From assembly GCA_052390035.1 (NCBI GenBank), contig JBQTHI010000023.1:1-38832 (forward strand): 38,832 nucleotides of DNA, given 5' to 3'. Positions within the stretch are counted from its first letter, which is position 1, and the number at the start of each line of letters is the position of its first letter. The translations under genes and the position numbers were made by a program. Shown here piece after piece: positions 25,279-33,676 of this stretch. The notes below the pieces were generated by a model. That model saw nothing but the letters and a program-made list of their open reading frames with translations. It ran no database searches and was not told where the DNA came from. Origin of the DNA: JBQTHI01 sp052390035. GTDB lineage: Bacteria; Actinomycetota; Acidimicrobiia; Spongiisociales; ZC4RG35.

Positions 25279-26120
25279 GCGATCGCCAGGCCGACCCGCT
25301 GCTCGAGGTAAAGGACATCCACCTCTCGTTCAAGGGGGTGCGGGCCATCGACGGCATCTCTTTCCAGGTCAACGATCGCGAGCTGTTCGCCATCATCGGT
25401 CCCAATGGAGCCGGCAAGACCTCGATCTTCAACTGCATCAACCAGGTCTATCACCCACAAAGAGGCGACATTCTCTGGAAAGGCCATTCGCTTCTCGGGC
25501 TGAAACCGAATAAGACGGCGGAGCTCGGCCTCGCTCGCACGTTCCAGAACATCGCCCTCTTTCCCCACATGACGGTGATCGAGAACATCCTCACCGGCCG
25601 TCACGTGAGGATGAAGAGAGGGTGGCTGGCCGGGGCGCTGTGGGTGGGTCCGGCCAAGGCCGAGGAGATGGCCAACCGGTTCAAGGTCGAGGACATCATC
25701 GACTTCCTCGAGATCGAACAGTGGCGCAAGTACCCGGTTGGGCTGCTTCCTTACGGCATCCAGAAGCGGGTCGAGCTGGGCCGAGCCCTGGCGATGGAGC
25801 CTGAGCTGTTATTGCTCGACGAGCCGGTGGCGGGGATGAACCTGGAGGAGACCGAGGACATGGCCCGTTTCACTCTCGACATCCAGGACGAGCTGGGCAT
25901 CGCCATCATCTTGGTCGAACACGATATGGGCCTCGTGATGGACATCGCCGACCGGGTCATGGTCGTCGACTTTGGAAAGAAGATCGCTGAGGGCCTCCCC
26001 GGGGCCGTCCAGCGCAACCCCGAGGTCATCAGGGCATACCTCGGTGAGGAGTTCAAATCGAAAGAACTGCTCGAAGCCGAGGCGGAAGCGGAAGCGGCCG
26101 CCGAGGCCTCCACCGCCTGA
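25275..26120 (+). CDS. livG: ABC transporter ATPase LivG
   Basis: A 281-residue ATP-binding subunit that would form the heterodimer with LivF. Walker A is 'GPNGAGKTS', the Q-loop block 'GLARTFQNIALFPHMTVIENIL' is typical for LivG, Walker B is 'LLLLDEPVAGM' and the switch His lies in 'IILVEHDMGLVMDIADRVMVVDFGKKIAEG'. The signature is 'LPYGIQKRVELGRALA', where most LivG proteins have LSYGQQ. The GTG at 25275 overlaps the livF stop and was preferred to the GTG at 25266. The tail (from about 255) is an unusual run of Glu-Ala repeats. Confidence 0.93.
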
Positions 26121-26138
26121 GGAACGTCTCCAACGGGG

Positions 26139-26714
26139 TCAGGTGCCGCCGGTGACCTTCCAGGCGGCGGGCATCACCAAGCCGGCGGCGAGCGCCTTCA
26201 GTACGTCCCAGAAGACGAAAGGGACAACCCCGTTGGCAACCGCCGAGCCGAAGTCGAGTCCGACGTTGACCATGAGGCCGGCGACTCCGAGACCGTAGAT
26301 CACCAGGCTCCCCACCAAGAAGGCGCCGAACCCGCTCACAAAGCGGCGGTCGTGGCGGCCTTCGGCCAGCCTGCCGACCAGAAAGGCGGCCACCACGAAA
26401 CCGATCAGGTAACCACCGGTCGCCCCCAGCAAGGTGTCATAACCGGAGCTGTGCTCGGCGAAGACCGGCGCCCCGGCCGCTCCCGCCGCCACGTAGAGCG
26501 CCATGCTCAGCGCCCCGAGCCTGCTTCCCATCACCCCCCCCGCCAACAGCACGGTCAGGGTCTGCAGTGTAAAGGGGACCTCGATGGGCGGGATGCGGAA
26601 GCTGAATTGGGCGGCGACTGCGGTCAGCCCCGCAAAGCCGATCACCGCGGCGAACGCGGCGATACGCGATCGGGGCAAGATGCGAGCGGCGAGGACCTGG
26701 GTAGCTGTGGTCAC
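26139..26714 (-). CDS. bioY: Biotin transporter S component BioY
   Basis: A 191-residue ECF-type biotin-binding membrane protein with about six hydrophobic segments. BioY signatures are 'FRIPPIEVPFTLQTLTVLLAGGVMGSRLGALSMALYVAAGAAGAPVFAEHSSGYDTLLGATGGYLIGFVVAAFLVG', covering the 'P.T.QT' biotin-site region and the 'GG.GG' loop. The start is a GTG with AAGGAG 9-10 bp before it. No ECF ATPase or EcfT gene lies nearby, so it works alone or with a shared energising module. It is convergent with livG, 18 bp apart, and divergent from the PDZ-Lon gene. No BirA- or BioR-like operator was recognised. Confidence 0.95.
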   Translation of the reverse strand: MTTATQVLAARILPRSRIAAFAAVIGFAGLTAVAAQFSFRIPPIEVPFTLQTLTVLLAGGVMGSRLGALSMALYVAAGAAGAPVFAEHSSGYDTLLGATGGYLIGFVVAAFLVGRLAEGRHDRRFVSGFGAFLVGSLVIYGLGVAGLMVNVGLDFGSAVANGVVPFVFWDVLKALAAGLVMPAAWKVTGGT

Positions 26715-26772
26715 CTGTCTCTCCTTGATGGCATTGGGGCCACTCTATTAACGGCTATCCATCGACCTCCGT

Positions 26773-26797
26773 TACGATCGCCTCCGAGTTGCAACTC
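26773..26797 (+). promoter_or_regulatory. -10 box and 12-bp palindrome before the PDZ-Lon gene
   Basis: TACGAT (26773-26778) would place transcription start near 26786, exactly at the perfect palindrome GAGTTGCAACTC (26786-26797). A palindrome at the start site is a typical repressor position, or it forms a 5' hairpin. No Shine-Dalgarno sequence precedes the ATG at 26810. Confidence 0.45.
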
Positions 26798-26809
26798 GAA
26801 CAACACGGC

Positions 26810-27826
26810 ATGCACGATCCGCCGGGCGCTGGCCGCTGGCCGCTGGCGGTGGCCGCTTTGGCCCTCACGGCGGCCGGGATGATGATTGCTGGCTGGACCG
26901 TACGCCTCCCTTTCTACGCGTTCTCACCCGGCCCAGTGGGTGACGCGGTCGCCGCGGTCGAGATCGGAGAGGTCACCACCTACCAGGCGACCGACTCCCT
27001 GCTCATGTTGACGGTGTCGAGCCAGGAGGTGAACCCACTGGAGGCTCTTGTGGTGGCCTTCGACCCGACCGTCGACTTGGTGAGGCGAGAGGCGGTCCGC
27101 GACCCCGACGAGACCGACGAGGAATTCGTGGCTCGAAATCAGGCCAACATGGATCTCTCCAAAGAGACCGCCATCACCCTCGCGCTCCGGCGGCTCGGCT
27201 ACGAGGTCACCACCAGTTCCGATGGAGTGGTGGTCGCCGAGATCATCGAAGGACTCCCGGCCGCCTCCGTGCTCGAAGTCGACGACGTCATCGTCAGCAT
27301 CGATGGCGAGCCAGTCGAGCTTCCCGAACAAGTCGGCCGGCTGTTGACCGGCAAGGAGCCCGGGAGTCTGATCGAACTCAACGTTCTCCGGGGCGAGACC
27401 GAGCTACAGCTCGAGGTCGAGTTGTCGCCCCGCCACGACGACCCCGAAGTGGCGATGATCGGGATCAGCGCCGGGGCCAAAAACGCCCGCTTCGAGTACC
27501 CCTTTCCGATCGACATCGACGCCGGACTGATCGGGGGACCCTCGGCAGGGATGATGTACGCCCTGGCGGTGATCGAAGTACTCACCCCGGGAAGCCTGTC
27601 CGCCGGCCGGGTGGTGGCAGGCACCGGAACCATCGACACGGAGGGAAAAGTTGGCGGCATCGGGGGCGTCCGTCAAAAGGTGGTGGCCGCCGAGGCGGCC
27701 GGAGCCGACGTGATGCTGGTACCTTCGGCCAACTACGAGGAGGCCCTCACCGCCAACCGCCAGACCCTCGAACTGATCCCCGTATCCACCCTCGACGAGG
27801 CGCTGTCGGCTCTCGCCTCGCTGTAA
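26810..27826 (+). CDS. YlbL-type membrane protein with PDZ and Lon protease domains
   Basis: A 338-residue protein: one N-terminal membrane helix (about 9-32), an extracytoplasmic region, a PDZ domain (about 130-210, 'VVVAEIIEGLPAASVLEVDDVIVSIDGEPV'), and a C-terminal Lon (S16) proteolytic domain. The catalytic dyad is present: Ser245 in 'GGPSAGMMYAL' and Lys290 in 'GGIGGVRQKV'. In Bacillus the family is YlbL; in M. tuberculosis the homologue adjoins UPF0182. Here a DivIVA-type gene lies between the two. ATG at 26810 was preferred to the TTG at 26789, which lies inside a palindrome. Substrates unknown. Confidence 0.9.
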   Translation: MHDPPGAGRWPLAVAALALTAAGMMIAGWTVRLPFYAFSPGPVGDAVAAVEIGEVTTYQATDSLLMLTVSSQEVNPLEALVVAFDPTVDLVRREAVRDPDETDEEFVARNQANMDLSKETAITLALRRLGYEVTTSSDGVVVAEIIEGLPAASVLEVDDVIVSIDGEPVELPEQVGRLLTGKEPGSLIELNVLRGETELQLEVELSPRHDDPEVAMIGISAGAKNARFEYPFPIDIDAGLIGGPSAGMMYALAVIEVLTPGSLSAGRVVAGTGTIDTEGKVGGIGGVRQKVVAAEAAGADVMLVPSANYEEALTANRQTLELIPVSTLDEALSALASL

Positions 27827-27840
27827 GCCCAAAAAGCAGC

Positions 27841-27960
27841 GAACCCAGGGTTCCAGCCAACGAACCCATCGACTGGAGCCCCAGGTTCGAGCGTGACGAG
27901 CCCCTCGTTTCGGAACTTGGGGCCCCAACCAACGATCTCGTTTGCTGGAACCCGGGGTTC
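27841..27960. repeat. Array of four degenerate palindromes
   Basis: Two perfect 13-bp palindromes, GAACCCAGGGTTC (27841-27853) and GAACCCGGGGTTC (27948-27960), bracket two diverged relatives (GGAGCCCCAGGTTC near 27874 and GGAACTTGGGGCCCC near 27912). Spacing is about 32-39 bp. The outer copies are flanked by CCAGC and GCTGG in mirrored orientation. The array fills the gap between the PDZ-Lon gene and the DivIVA-type gene. Confidence 0.65.
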
Positions 27961-27974
27961 GGCACAACCAACGG

Positions 27975-27980
27975 TATCTT
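27975..27980 (+). promoter_or_regulatory. Candidate -10 box of the DivIVA-type gene
   Basis: TATCTT ends 10 bp before the ATG at 27991; no Shine-Dalgarno sequence is visible. Transcription would start very close to the start codon. The last palindrome of the upstream array overlaps the -35 region. Confidence 0.45.
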
Positions 27981-27990
27981 GAGGCCCTTC

Positions 27991-29781
27991 ATGGACCAGC
28001 TAACGCCGGATCAGATAGCCGGCCGGAGCTTCCGTCAAACCTTTCGGGGGGTGGACCCGGCCGAAGTGAGGGAGTTCCTCGCCGCCGTGGCCGGCCAGAT
28101 GGACGAGTTGATCGCTCAGCGTGATCGCCTCGCCGGGCGGTTGGGAGAGTTCGCCGAGCGCGACCTCAAGGGCGAGTTCGCAGCAGTCGGACAAGAGGTC
28201 ACGGCGGTCCTTGAGGCGGCCCGCGCCGGCGCCGAGGGGATGCGCGATCGGGCGGCCACCGATGCCGCTCGGTGGCGGTCGGAGGCCATGGTCGAGGCGG
28301 AGTCCGAGCGGCGATCGGCTCGGGAAGATGCCGAGCATCTCCGTTCCGATGCCTGGAGCACCAGTGAGGAGCTGCTTCGCCAGGCGCAGGCGGAGTCGCG
28401 CCGGCTGAAGGAAACCGCCGAGCGCGACTCTCTCAGCGTGCTCGGCGAGGCCGAGCGAGAAGCCCACCGGCTGACCGCTGCAGCCCGGAGAGAGTCCGAA
28501 GATCTCACCCGCGGTGCGCGTATGGAGTCGGAGCGGCTCAATGCCGAGGCGATCGCCCGTCACGATCAGACCATCGAGACCGCTCGACGCCAGGCCGAGA
28601 CCTCCCAGGAGAGAGCCCGGGCGCTCGAACAGCGTCGCCAGGAGCTTCTCACGGAACTGGAAACGCTGCGGGCCAGCCTCTCGCGCATGGAAGGTGAGCT
28701 TGACGAGCGTCGGACGGGCCTCGGGCTCTCGACGGCGGGGGACGAAGTCGAAGAGGAAACTCCGGCACTGCGAGTGGCGCGCCCGGCCGAAATGAAAAGG
28801 GAGGACTGGGAGCCCGGCGAAACGGTGCGTGTGGTACGTCGGCGCCGTTCCACCCAAGCCCAACCCGTCACCGACTCCGAAGAGGTGGTTGAAGACGTGC
28901 GACGGATCAGCCAGGCCAGCCTGGTGGAGACTCCGAGCTTTGTCGAGGAGTCAGAGCCTGCCGAAGCGGCCGATGAGGTTCCCTCGGCATCGGCGAGTTA
29001 TCTCGTTGCGCCAGCAGCCGAATCGAGGGAACCAGCCGATGACCCGCCGGAGCCGAACACCGACGAGTTGGGTCTTATCTTCTCTCGCCTGCGGGGCCGG
29101 CAGCCGGCGAAAACTCAGCCAACCGCACCAGAAGCGCCCGCACCGCCTCCACCTAAGCCTGAGCCCCTCACGGACACTGATCCGCTTGAACTCTTCCGGC
29201 GCCTGACCATGCCGGTGACCAATCGAGCGCTCCGCAGTGTCAAACGACAACTGACAGAGATGCAGAACACCGCCCTCGAAGCCATTCGAGTTTCCGAAGG
29301 AGGCTGGCGTCCAACAAATAATGAGCTGGAGGACCAGCTCCGGCCGGATCTGGTAGTGCTTCTCGCCGAAAGCTTTTCGATGGGCCACACCGCTGCCGAG
29401 CAGCTAGTCGGCAAATCTTTTCCCCGCCCAGCCACCCCTCCCCGAGACGAGGCCGGTCCGATCGCCGCCGCCCTCGCACAGCAACTCGAACTGTTGTTGG
29501 CGGTTGAGCATGGGGGGAGCCCACGCGACATCTCAACCGCCGTCGCCCGGGTGTTTCGGGGATGGCGCACCGACGAGGCCGAACGCCGCCTCACCGACCT
29601 CAGCTCTCAGGCTTATCACGATGGGCTGGCGGCATCTCTCGCCCCGGGCCATTACCGGCTGGGTTGGGTGCTGAGCGGCCGGGGATGCGCCCGGTGTCGG
29701 GAGGAAGCCGACGATGGTGGCCAGCTAACGCCCCCTCTCCATCCCGGGTGCTCGTGCACCTTGGTGCCAATGTCCGGCTGA
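27991..29781 (+). CDS. DivIVA-domain coiled-coil protein with phage-head-morphogenesis-like C-terminus
   Basis: A 596-residue protein. Residues 3-45 are a DivIVA N-terminal domain ('LTPDQIAGRSFRQTFRGVDPAEVREFLAAV'), which senses membrane curvature in pole and septum proteins. Residues about 45-250 are a long charged coiled coil (Ala/Glu/Arg heptads). Residues 250-390 are an acidic, proline-rich linker. The last ~200 residues are helical and end in a Cys cluster: 'WVLSGRGCARC' (from about 560), then 'PPLHPGCSCTLVP'. The CxxC...HPxCxC order with a preceding Trp and a 'WRTDEAERR' helix resembles the C-terminus of SPP1 gp7/Mu gpF head morphogenesis proteins, likely a zinc site. No other phage gene is present. 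Role unknown; a polar or envelope scaffold is plausible. Confidence 0.75.
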   Translation: MDQLTPDQIAGRSFRQTFRGVDPAEVREFLAAVAGQMDELIAQRDRLAGRLGEFAERDLKGEFAAVGQEVTAVLEAARAGAEGMRDRAATDAARWRSEAMVEAESERRSAREDAEHLRSDAWSTSEELLRQAQAESRRLKETAERDSLSVLGEAEREAHRLTAAARRESEDLTRGARMESERLNAEAIARHDQTIETARRQAETSQERARALEQRRQELLTELETLRASLSRMEGELDERRTGLGLSTAGDEVEEETPALRVARPAEMKREDWEPGETVRVVRRRRSTQAQPVTDSEEVVEDVRRISQASLVETPSFVEESEPAEAADEVPSASASYLVAPAAESREPADDPPEPNTDELGLIFSRLRGRQPAKTQPTAPEAPAPPPPKPEPLTDTDPLELFRRLTMPVTNRALRSVKRQLTEMQNTALEAIRVSEGGWRPTNNELEDQLRPDLVVLLAESFSMGHTAAEQLVGKSFPRPATPPRDEAGPIAAALAQQLELLLAVEHGGSPRDISTAVARVFRGWRTDEAERRLTDLSSQAYHDGLAASLAPGHYRLGWVLSGRGCARCREEADDGGQLTPPLHPGCSCTLVPMSG

Positions 29782-29837
29782 GGGGAATTCGATTCGATGG
29801 GCGCTTGACCAACGAGGTAGCAACCCTGCGGCCCTCG

Positions 29838-29843
29838 TACAAT
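29838..29843 (+). promoter_or_regulatory. -10 box of the UPF0182 gene, leaderless start
   Basis: TACAAT ends 8 bp before the ATG at 29852 and no Shine-Dalgarno sequence is present. It is the best -10 match among the leaderless set and favours 29852 over the ATG at 29858. Confidence 0.65.
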
Positions 29844-29851
29844 CGCCGCTG

Positions 29852-32725
29852 ATGTTCATGAGGACGTCTCCGACGGTCCCGACCGGCCGCCGTCGTGGGC
29901 TATTCCAGGTGCTCCTGGTGTTGGTCGGCCTTTATCTGCTCCTGTCGACGCTGGCGACTGTCTGGACCGATTACCTGTGGTTCAGTTCGCTCGGGTTCGA
30001 AGGGGTCTGGTTAACCAGGGCAGTGGTACGGATCGCCCTCACCGCCGGGGTTATGGCCATGTCTTTCCTCTTCGTCTTCGGGAACCTGGCCCTGGCCGAG
30101 CGCATGTCCCTTCGCCACCTGTCGGCGCCGGGCACCGAGGATGACGAGGTCCTCATGCGGCTTCGCGACTGGGCAGAGCCGCGGTTACGCACGCTGCGGC
30201 TGGTGGGTTCGGGGGTCCTGGCAGTGTTAATCGGGGCGAGTGCCGGCGGTTGGAGCGACCGGCTCTTTCTGTTTATGAACCCCCAGGGTTTCGGACTGGT
30301 TGATCCGTTGTTTGGAAACGACCTCGGCTTCTACGTCTTCCGGCTGCCCCTAGTTCGCGACCTGTTGTTGTGGGGTTTCAATCTGGTCTTGGTGACCACC
30401 CTGGTCGTGGGGGCAGCCCACTACCTGAACGGCGCCCTGCGGCTGCGGAGAGGCAGCGCCTTCTTCTCTGGTGGGGCCAAGGTGCAGATCTCCCTGCTGG
30501 TGGCGGGCATAGCCCTCATGCGGGCGGCGCTTTACCGGCTGGACGCATACGGACTGCTCCTTTCCGGACGAAGCGCCGGCTTCTTTGGGGCGGGGTACAC
30601 CGATGTGAACGCCCGGCTACCCGCTCTCAGGTTGCTGCTGGTGGTGGCGATCTTCACCGCCCTCTGTCTAATCGTCAACATCTGGCGTACCGGTTGGATC
30701 CTGCCGCTGGTGGCGGGAGCCACGTGGCTTCTCGTCTCCATCGGGGCGGGGGTGGTGTACCCCGCCATCGTCGAGAAGTTCCAGGTGGAGCCCAACCCAC
30801 TCAGTCGCCAGCGTCAATACATCGCCCACAACATCTCCTTCACTAGGGCCGCCTATGGCCTCGATGATGTGAAGGTCGCCCCGCTCTCTCTCGACGGCAC
30901 GATCGCAGCAGAAGAATTGGAACGGGAGAGGACGGTGCTTGACAACATTCGGTTGTGGGACAGCTACGTGCTAGGTAACGCCTACTCCCCCCAGGAGTTC
31001 AGGGAGTATTACGAGTTGAGCCGGGTCGATTCCGATCGTTATGTGCTCAATGGTGAGCCGACCCAGGTAATGCTCTCTGTTCGAGAGCTTGACCCCAGCC
31101 CCGACTTCAACTGGCAGCTTCGCCGCCTCAGCTACACCCACGGTTATGGGTTGGTGGCCAGCTATGCGGCCAGAGTGGGAAGAGAGGGTGAGCCGGAGTA
31201 TCTGATCAGTGAGATGCCCCCGGTGAGCCGCGATCAGTCGCTTGAAATCGACCAGCCCCGCATCTACTACGGCGAGATATTGGGGGAGCCCGAAGCGCCG
31301 GTCATCGTCCGCAACCAGGTCGGCGAGATCGACTATCCGACCGGCCCCGACACCTTTGCCTCGTCTGACTATCAGGGAACAGGCGGCGTGGAGCTTTCCA
31401 GCATCTGGCATCGACTCGCCTTCGGGCTGCGCTATCGCGATCTCAACCTGGTGATCTCCGGTCAGATCCGGGCAGATTCGAGGATCCTCATGGAGCGAGA
31501 TCTGTCTTTGATGATCGAACGACTAGTCCCGTTCCTTGGATCCGACTCCGATCCCTATCCAGTGGTGGTCGACGGCCGGGTGAAGTGGGTGGTCGACCTG
31601 TATTCGATGACGGCCAGCTACCCATATTCCACCCCGATCACCGTCGATGATCGCCGACGCCTCCCGTTCAGGACCCACATTCCCCTCGGGGCGAACTACA
31701 TCCGCAACTCGGTGAAGGCCGTGATTGACGCTTATGACGGAAATGTGATCTTCTACGCCTTCGATCCGTCCGACCCGATTCTGGCCGCCTGGCGCCGGGC
31801 ATTTCCCGGCTTGGTACGCGACGGCGGGCAAATGCCGGAGGGCCTGCGTTCCCACGTCCGCTACCCGATGGACCTCTTCACCGTGCAGACCGAGATCTAC
31901 CGGCAGTATCACGTCACCGATCCGGCGCCCTTTTTCGGACAGCTGGACGCCTGGGAGATTCCGGGATTGGGCGAGCTCGACGAGGGAGAGGTGGTGAGGC
32001 GGAACAGCTCGCTGATGGGGGACCGCCGGTCACAAACCACCGGGGAGTTCATTTTCCTGAACGAGGCCCTGCCTTACTACATGTTGATGCGATTCGACGG
32101 CGACCTTTCCTACGTGAGCGTGCAGCCATTCGCCCCCCGCGGCCGGCAAAACCTGGCCGGATATTTGCTAGTCGACTCATCGCCGGACAGGTACGGAGAG
32201 ATCATCGACTACCGCATGCCGACCGATGCCACCGTCGCCGGCATCGAACAGGTGGCGTTGCGGATTGAGGCCGACCCCGACATCTCTTCGCAATTCACCT
32301 TGTGGCGCAATCGCGGCTCGAGGGTGATCCAGGGCGACATCATGATCATTCCGGTGGGCAACTCTCAGCTCTATGTGCAGCCGGTGTTTCTCGAGGCTGA
32401 GGGGGGAGGACTGCCCCAATTCGAGCGGGTCGTCGTGGTGCACGGCGAGCAGATCGATTGGGGGGCATCCGTCGATGGCGTCCTGGCGTCACTTTTTGGA
32501 GAGGAGGCCGGGACCGAGCCCGAGCAGCCGCCACCATCGGAAGCGGACCTGGCCGGGTTGTTAGAGGCCGCCGATGCTGCCTTCACCCAGGCCGACGCCG
32601 CCCTCCGGTCGGGTGACCTCGCCCGATATCAGCAGCTGGTTGAACAGGCGAGGGCACTGCTCGGTCAGGCGCTGGAATTGGTGGCAGGCGGGGCAGAAGC
32701 AGGAAGGCTGATCACCTTGAATTGA
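29852..32725 (+). CDS. UPF0182 family large membrane protein
   Basis: A 957-residue protein of the UPF0182/COG1615 family found throughout actinomycetes and some other phyla. About seven transmembrane segments occupy residues 15-300 ('FQVLLVLVGLYLLLSTLATVWTDYLWFSSLGFEGVWLTRA' is the signature start). A long extracytoplasmic domain follows, with conserved 'NPLSRQRQYIAHNISFTRAAYGLD', 'ISGQIRADSRILMERD' and 'HIPLGANYIRNSVKAVIDAYDG' blocks. The C-terminus is acidic and ends in a coiled coil ('LLEAADAAFTQADAALRSGDLARYQQLVEQARALLGQAL'). Function is unknown. It is the next gene after the DivIVA-type protein on the same strand, with its own leaderless promoter. Confidence 0.95.
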   Translation: MFMRTSPTVPTGRRRGLFQVLLVLVGLYLLLSTLATVWTDYLWFSSLGFEGVWLTRAVVRIALTAGVMAMSFLFVFGNLALAERMSLRHLSAPGTEDDEVLMRLRDWAEPRLRTLRLVGSGVLAVLIGASAGGWSDRLFLFMNPQGFGLVDPLFGNDLGFYVFRLPLVRDLLLWGFNLVLVTTLVVGAAHYLNGALRLRRGSAFFSGGAKVQISLLVAGIALMRAALYRLDAYGLLLSGRSAGFFGAGYTDVNARLPALRLLLVVAIFTALCLIVNIWRTGWILPLVAGATWLLVSIGAGVVYPAIVEKFQVEPNPLSRQRQYIAHNISFTRAAYGLDDVKVAPLSLDGTIAAEELERERTVLDNIRLWDSYVLGNAYSPQEFREYYELSRVDSDRYVLNGEPTQVMLSVRELDPSPDFNWQLRRLSYTHGYGLVASYAARVGREGEPEYLISEMPPVSRDQSLEIDQPRIYYGEILGEPEAPVIVRNQVGEIDYPTGPDTFASSDYQGTGGVELSSIWHRLAFGLRYRDLNLVISGQIRADSRILMERDLSLMIERLVPFLGSDSDPYPVVVDGRVKWVVDLYSMTASYPYSTPITVDDRRRLPFRTHIPLGANYIRNSVKAVIDAYDGNVIFYAFDPSDPILAAWRRAFPGLVRDGGQMPEGLRSHVRYPMDLFTVQTEIYRQYHVTDPAPFFGQLDAWEIPGLGELDEGEVVRRNSSLMGDRRSQTTGEFIFLNEALPYYMLMRFDGDLSYVSVQPFAPRGRQNLAGYLLVDSSPDRYGEIIDYRMPTDATVAGIEQVALRIEADPDISSQFTLWRNRGSRVIQGDIMIIPVGNSQLYVQPVFLEAEGGGLPQFERVVVVHGEQIDWGASVDGVLASLFGEEAGTEPEQPPPSEADLAGLLEAADAAFTQADAALRSGDLARYQQLVEQARALLGQALELVAGGAEAGRLITLN

Positions 32726-32731
32726 GCGTCG

Positions 32732-33616
32732 TCACTCGAATGCCACGGTGACGTCCAATTCTTCGGTTCCGCGTACCAGTCCTAACACGAGGGAATCACC
32801 GGCTCCGCTGAGGATCCGATGGAGTGTGTCCGCATCGTCGACCGCCTCACCGGCGACCGCCACGATCAGATCCCCTTCCCTCACCCCGGCCCGGCCGGCC
32901 GCTGAACCTTCCTCCACCCACCTGACGAGAAGACCCTCCCGCGGGGAGAGACCGACTGCCTTCCGCAACTTGGCCGCCACCTCCGGCGGGGCCAGCCCCA
33001 CCCCGAGGCGGTGGGTCCGAGGCGCCTTGCCGGCGGAGAGCGCCTCCACCCTCTCTCTGAGGGCGGCATCGGCCGGGATGGCCAGGTAGAACCCGCCCCC
33101 GAGCCGGTGGGTGTTGATCCCGAGCAGCCTCCCGGCCGGGTCGACCACCGGACCCCCCGAGGAGCCCGGTAGCAGGGGGGCGGTGTGCTCGAACCCACCC
33201 CCGATCCGCCGTCCCCGCGGACCCCGGAACGAGCGATCCACCCCCGAGACGAACCCGAAGGTGACCCGCAGGCCCCGCCCTCCCGGGTTGGCGACCCCCA
33301 CCACCGGCGTCCCCGGAGTAGGGGAAACCTCGGCGGGGATCCACTCGATCGCCGTCGCCCGGCCGTTGCCGGCCGAGAGGACCGCCAGGTCGGTGTCGAC
33401 GTCGGACCCCTTCACATGTGCCTCCACCGTCTCCCCATCGGAGAAGGTGACCGTCACTCCGTCGCCGGAGAGGTTGTGGGCGTTGGTCAACACCCGTCCG
33501 TCTCCGATGAGCACCCCCGAGCCGACCGCCCACCGATTCCCCACCCCCACCACCGCCGGGCCCACCTTCTCGGCCAGCTCCGACAACGAGCGCCCCAGAT
33601 CCTCCAGCACCGACAT
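32732..33616 (-). CDS. HtrA-like trypsin-fold serine protease with PDZ domain, no export signal
   Basis: A 294-residue S1C protease. The catalytic triad is readable: His47 ('LTNAH'), Asp76 ('DVDTDLAVL'), Ser153 ('LLPGSSGGPV'). A PDZ domain covers about 205-290 ('REGLLVRWVEEGSAAGRAGVREGDLIVAVAGEAV'). The N-terminus 'MSVLEDLGRSLSELAEKVGPAVVGVG' has no signal peptide or membrane helix, so it should act in the cytoplasm, unlike classical HtrA/DegP. AGGAGGTGG lies 6 bp before the ATG and fixes the start; a longer in-frame reading would extend through the divergent regulator. It is divergent from an HxlR-type regulator whose operator lies in the shared 60-bp gap. Confidence 0.9.
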   Translation of the reverse strand: MSVLEDLGRSLSELAEKVGPAVVGVGNRWAVGSGVLIGDGRVLTNAHNLSGDGVTVTFSDGETVEAHVKGSDVDTDLAVLSAGNGRATAIEWIPAEVSPTPGTPVVGVANPGGRGLRVTFGFVSGVDRSFRGPRGRRIGGGFEHTAPLLPGSSGGPVVDPAGRLLGINTHRLGGGFYLAIPADAALRERVEALSAGKAPRTHRLGVGLAPPEVAAKLRKAVGLSPREGLLVRWVEEGSAAGRAGVREGDLIVAVAGEAVDDADTLHRILSGAGDSLVLGLVRGTEELDVTVAFE

Positions 33617-33639
33617 GATCCACCTCCTAGTGGATAGTG

Positions 33640-33656
33640 ACTTGCAAGTTGCAAGT
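33640..33656. promoter_or_regulatory. HxlR-type operator in the divergent promoter region
   Basis: ACTTGCA (33640-33646) and TGCAAGT (33650-33656) are perfect 7-bp arms around AGT. It lies between the HtrA-like and HxlR genes and touches a TATATAGT -10 candidate (33656-33663) for the regulator. Position and shape suit autoregulation plus control of the protease. Confidence 0.75.
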
Positions 33657-33676
33657 ATATAGTCTCTGATCGAGAC

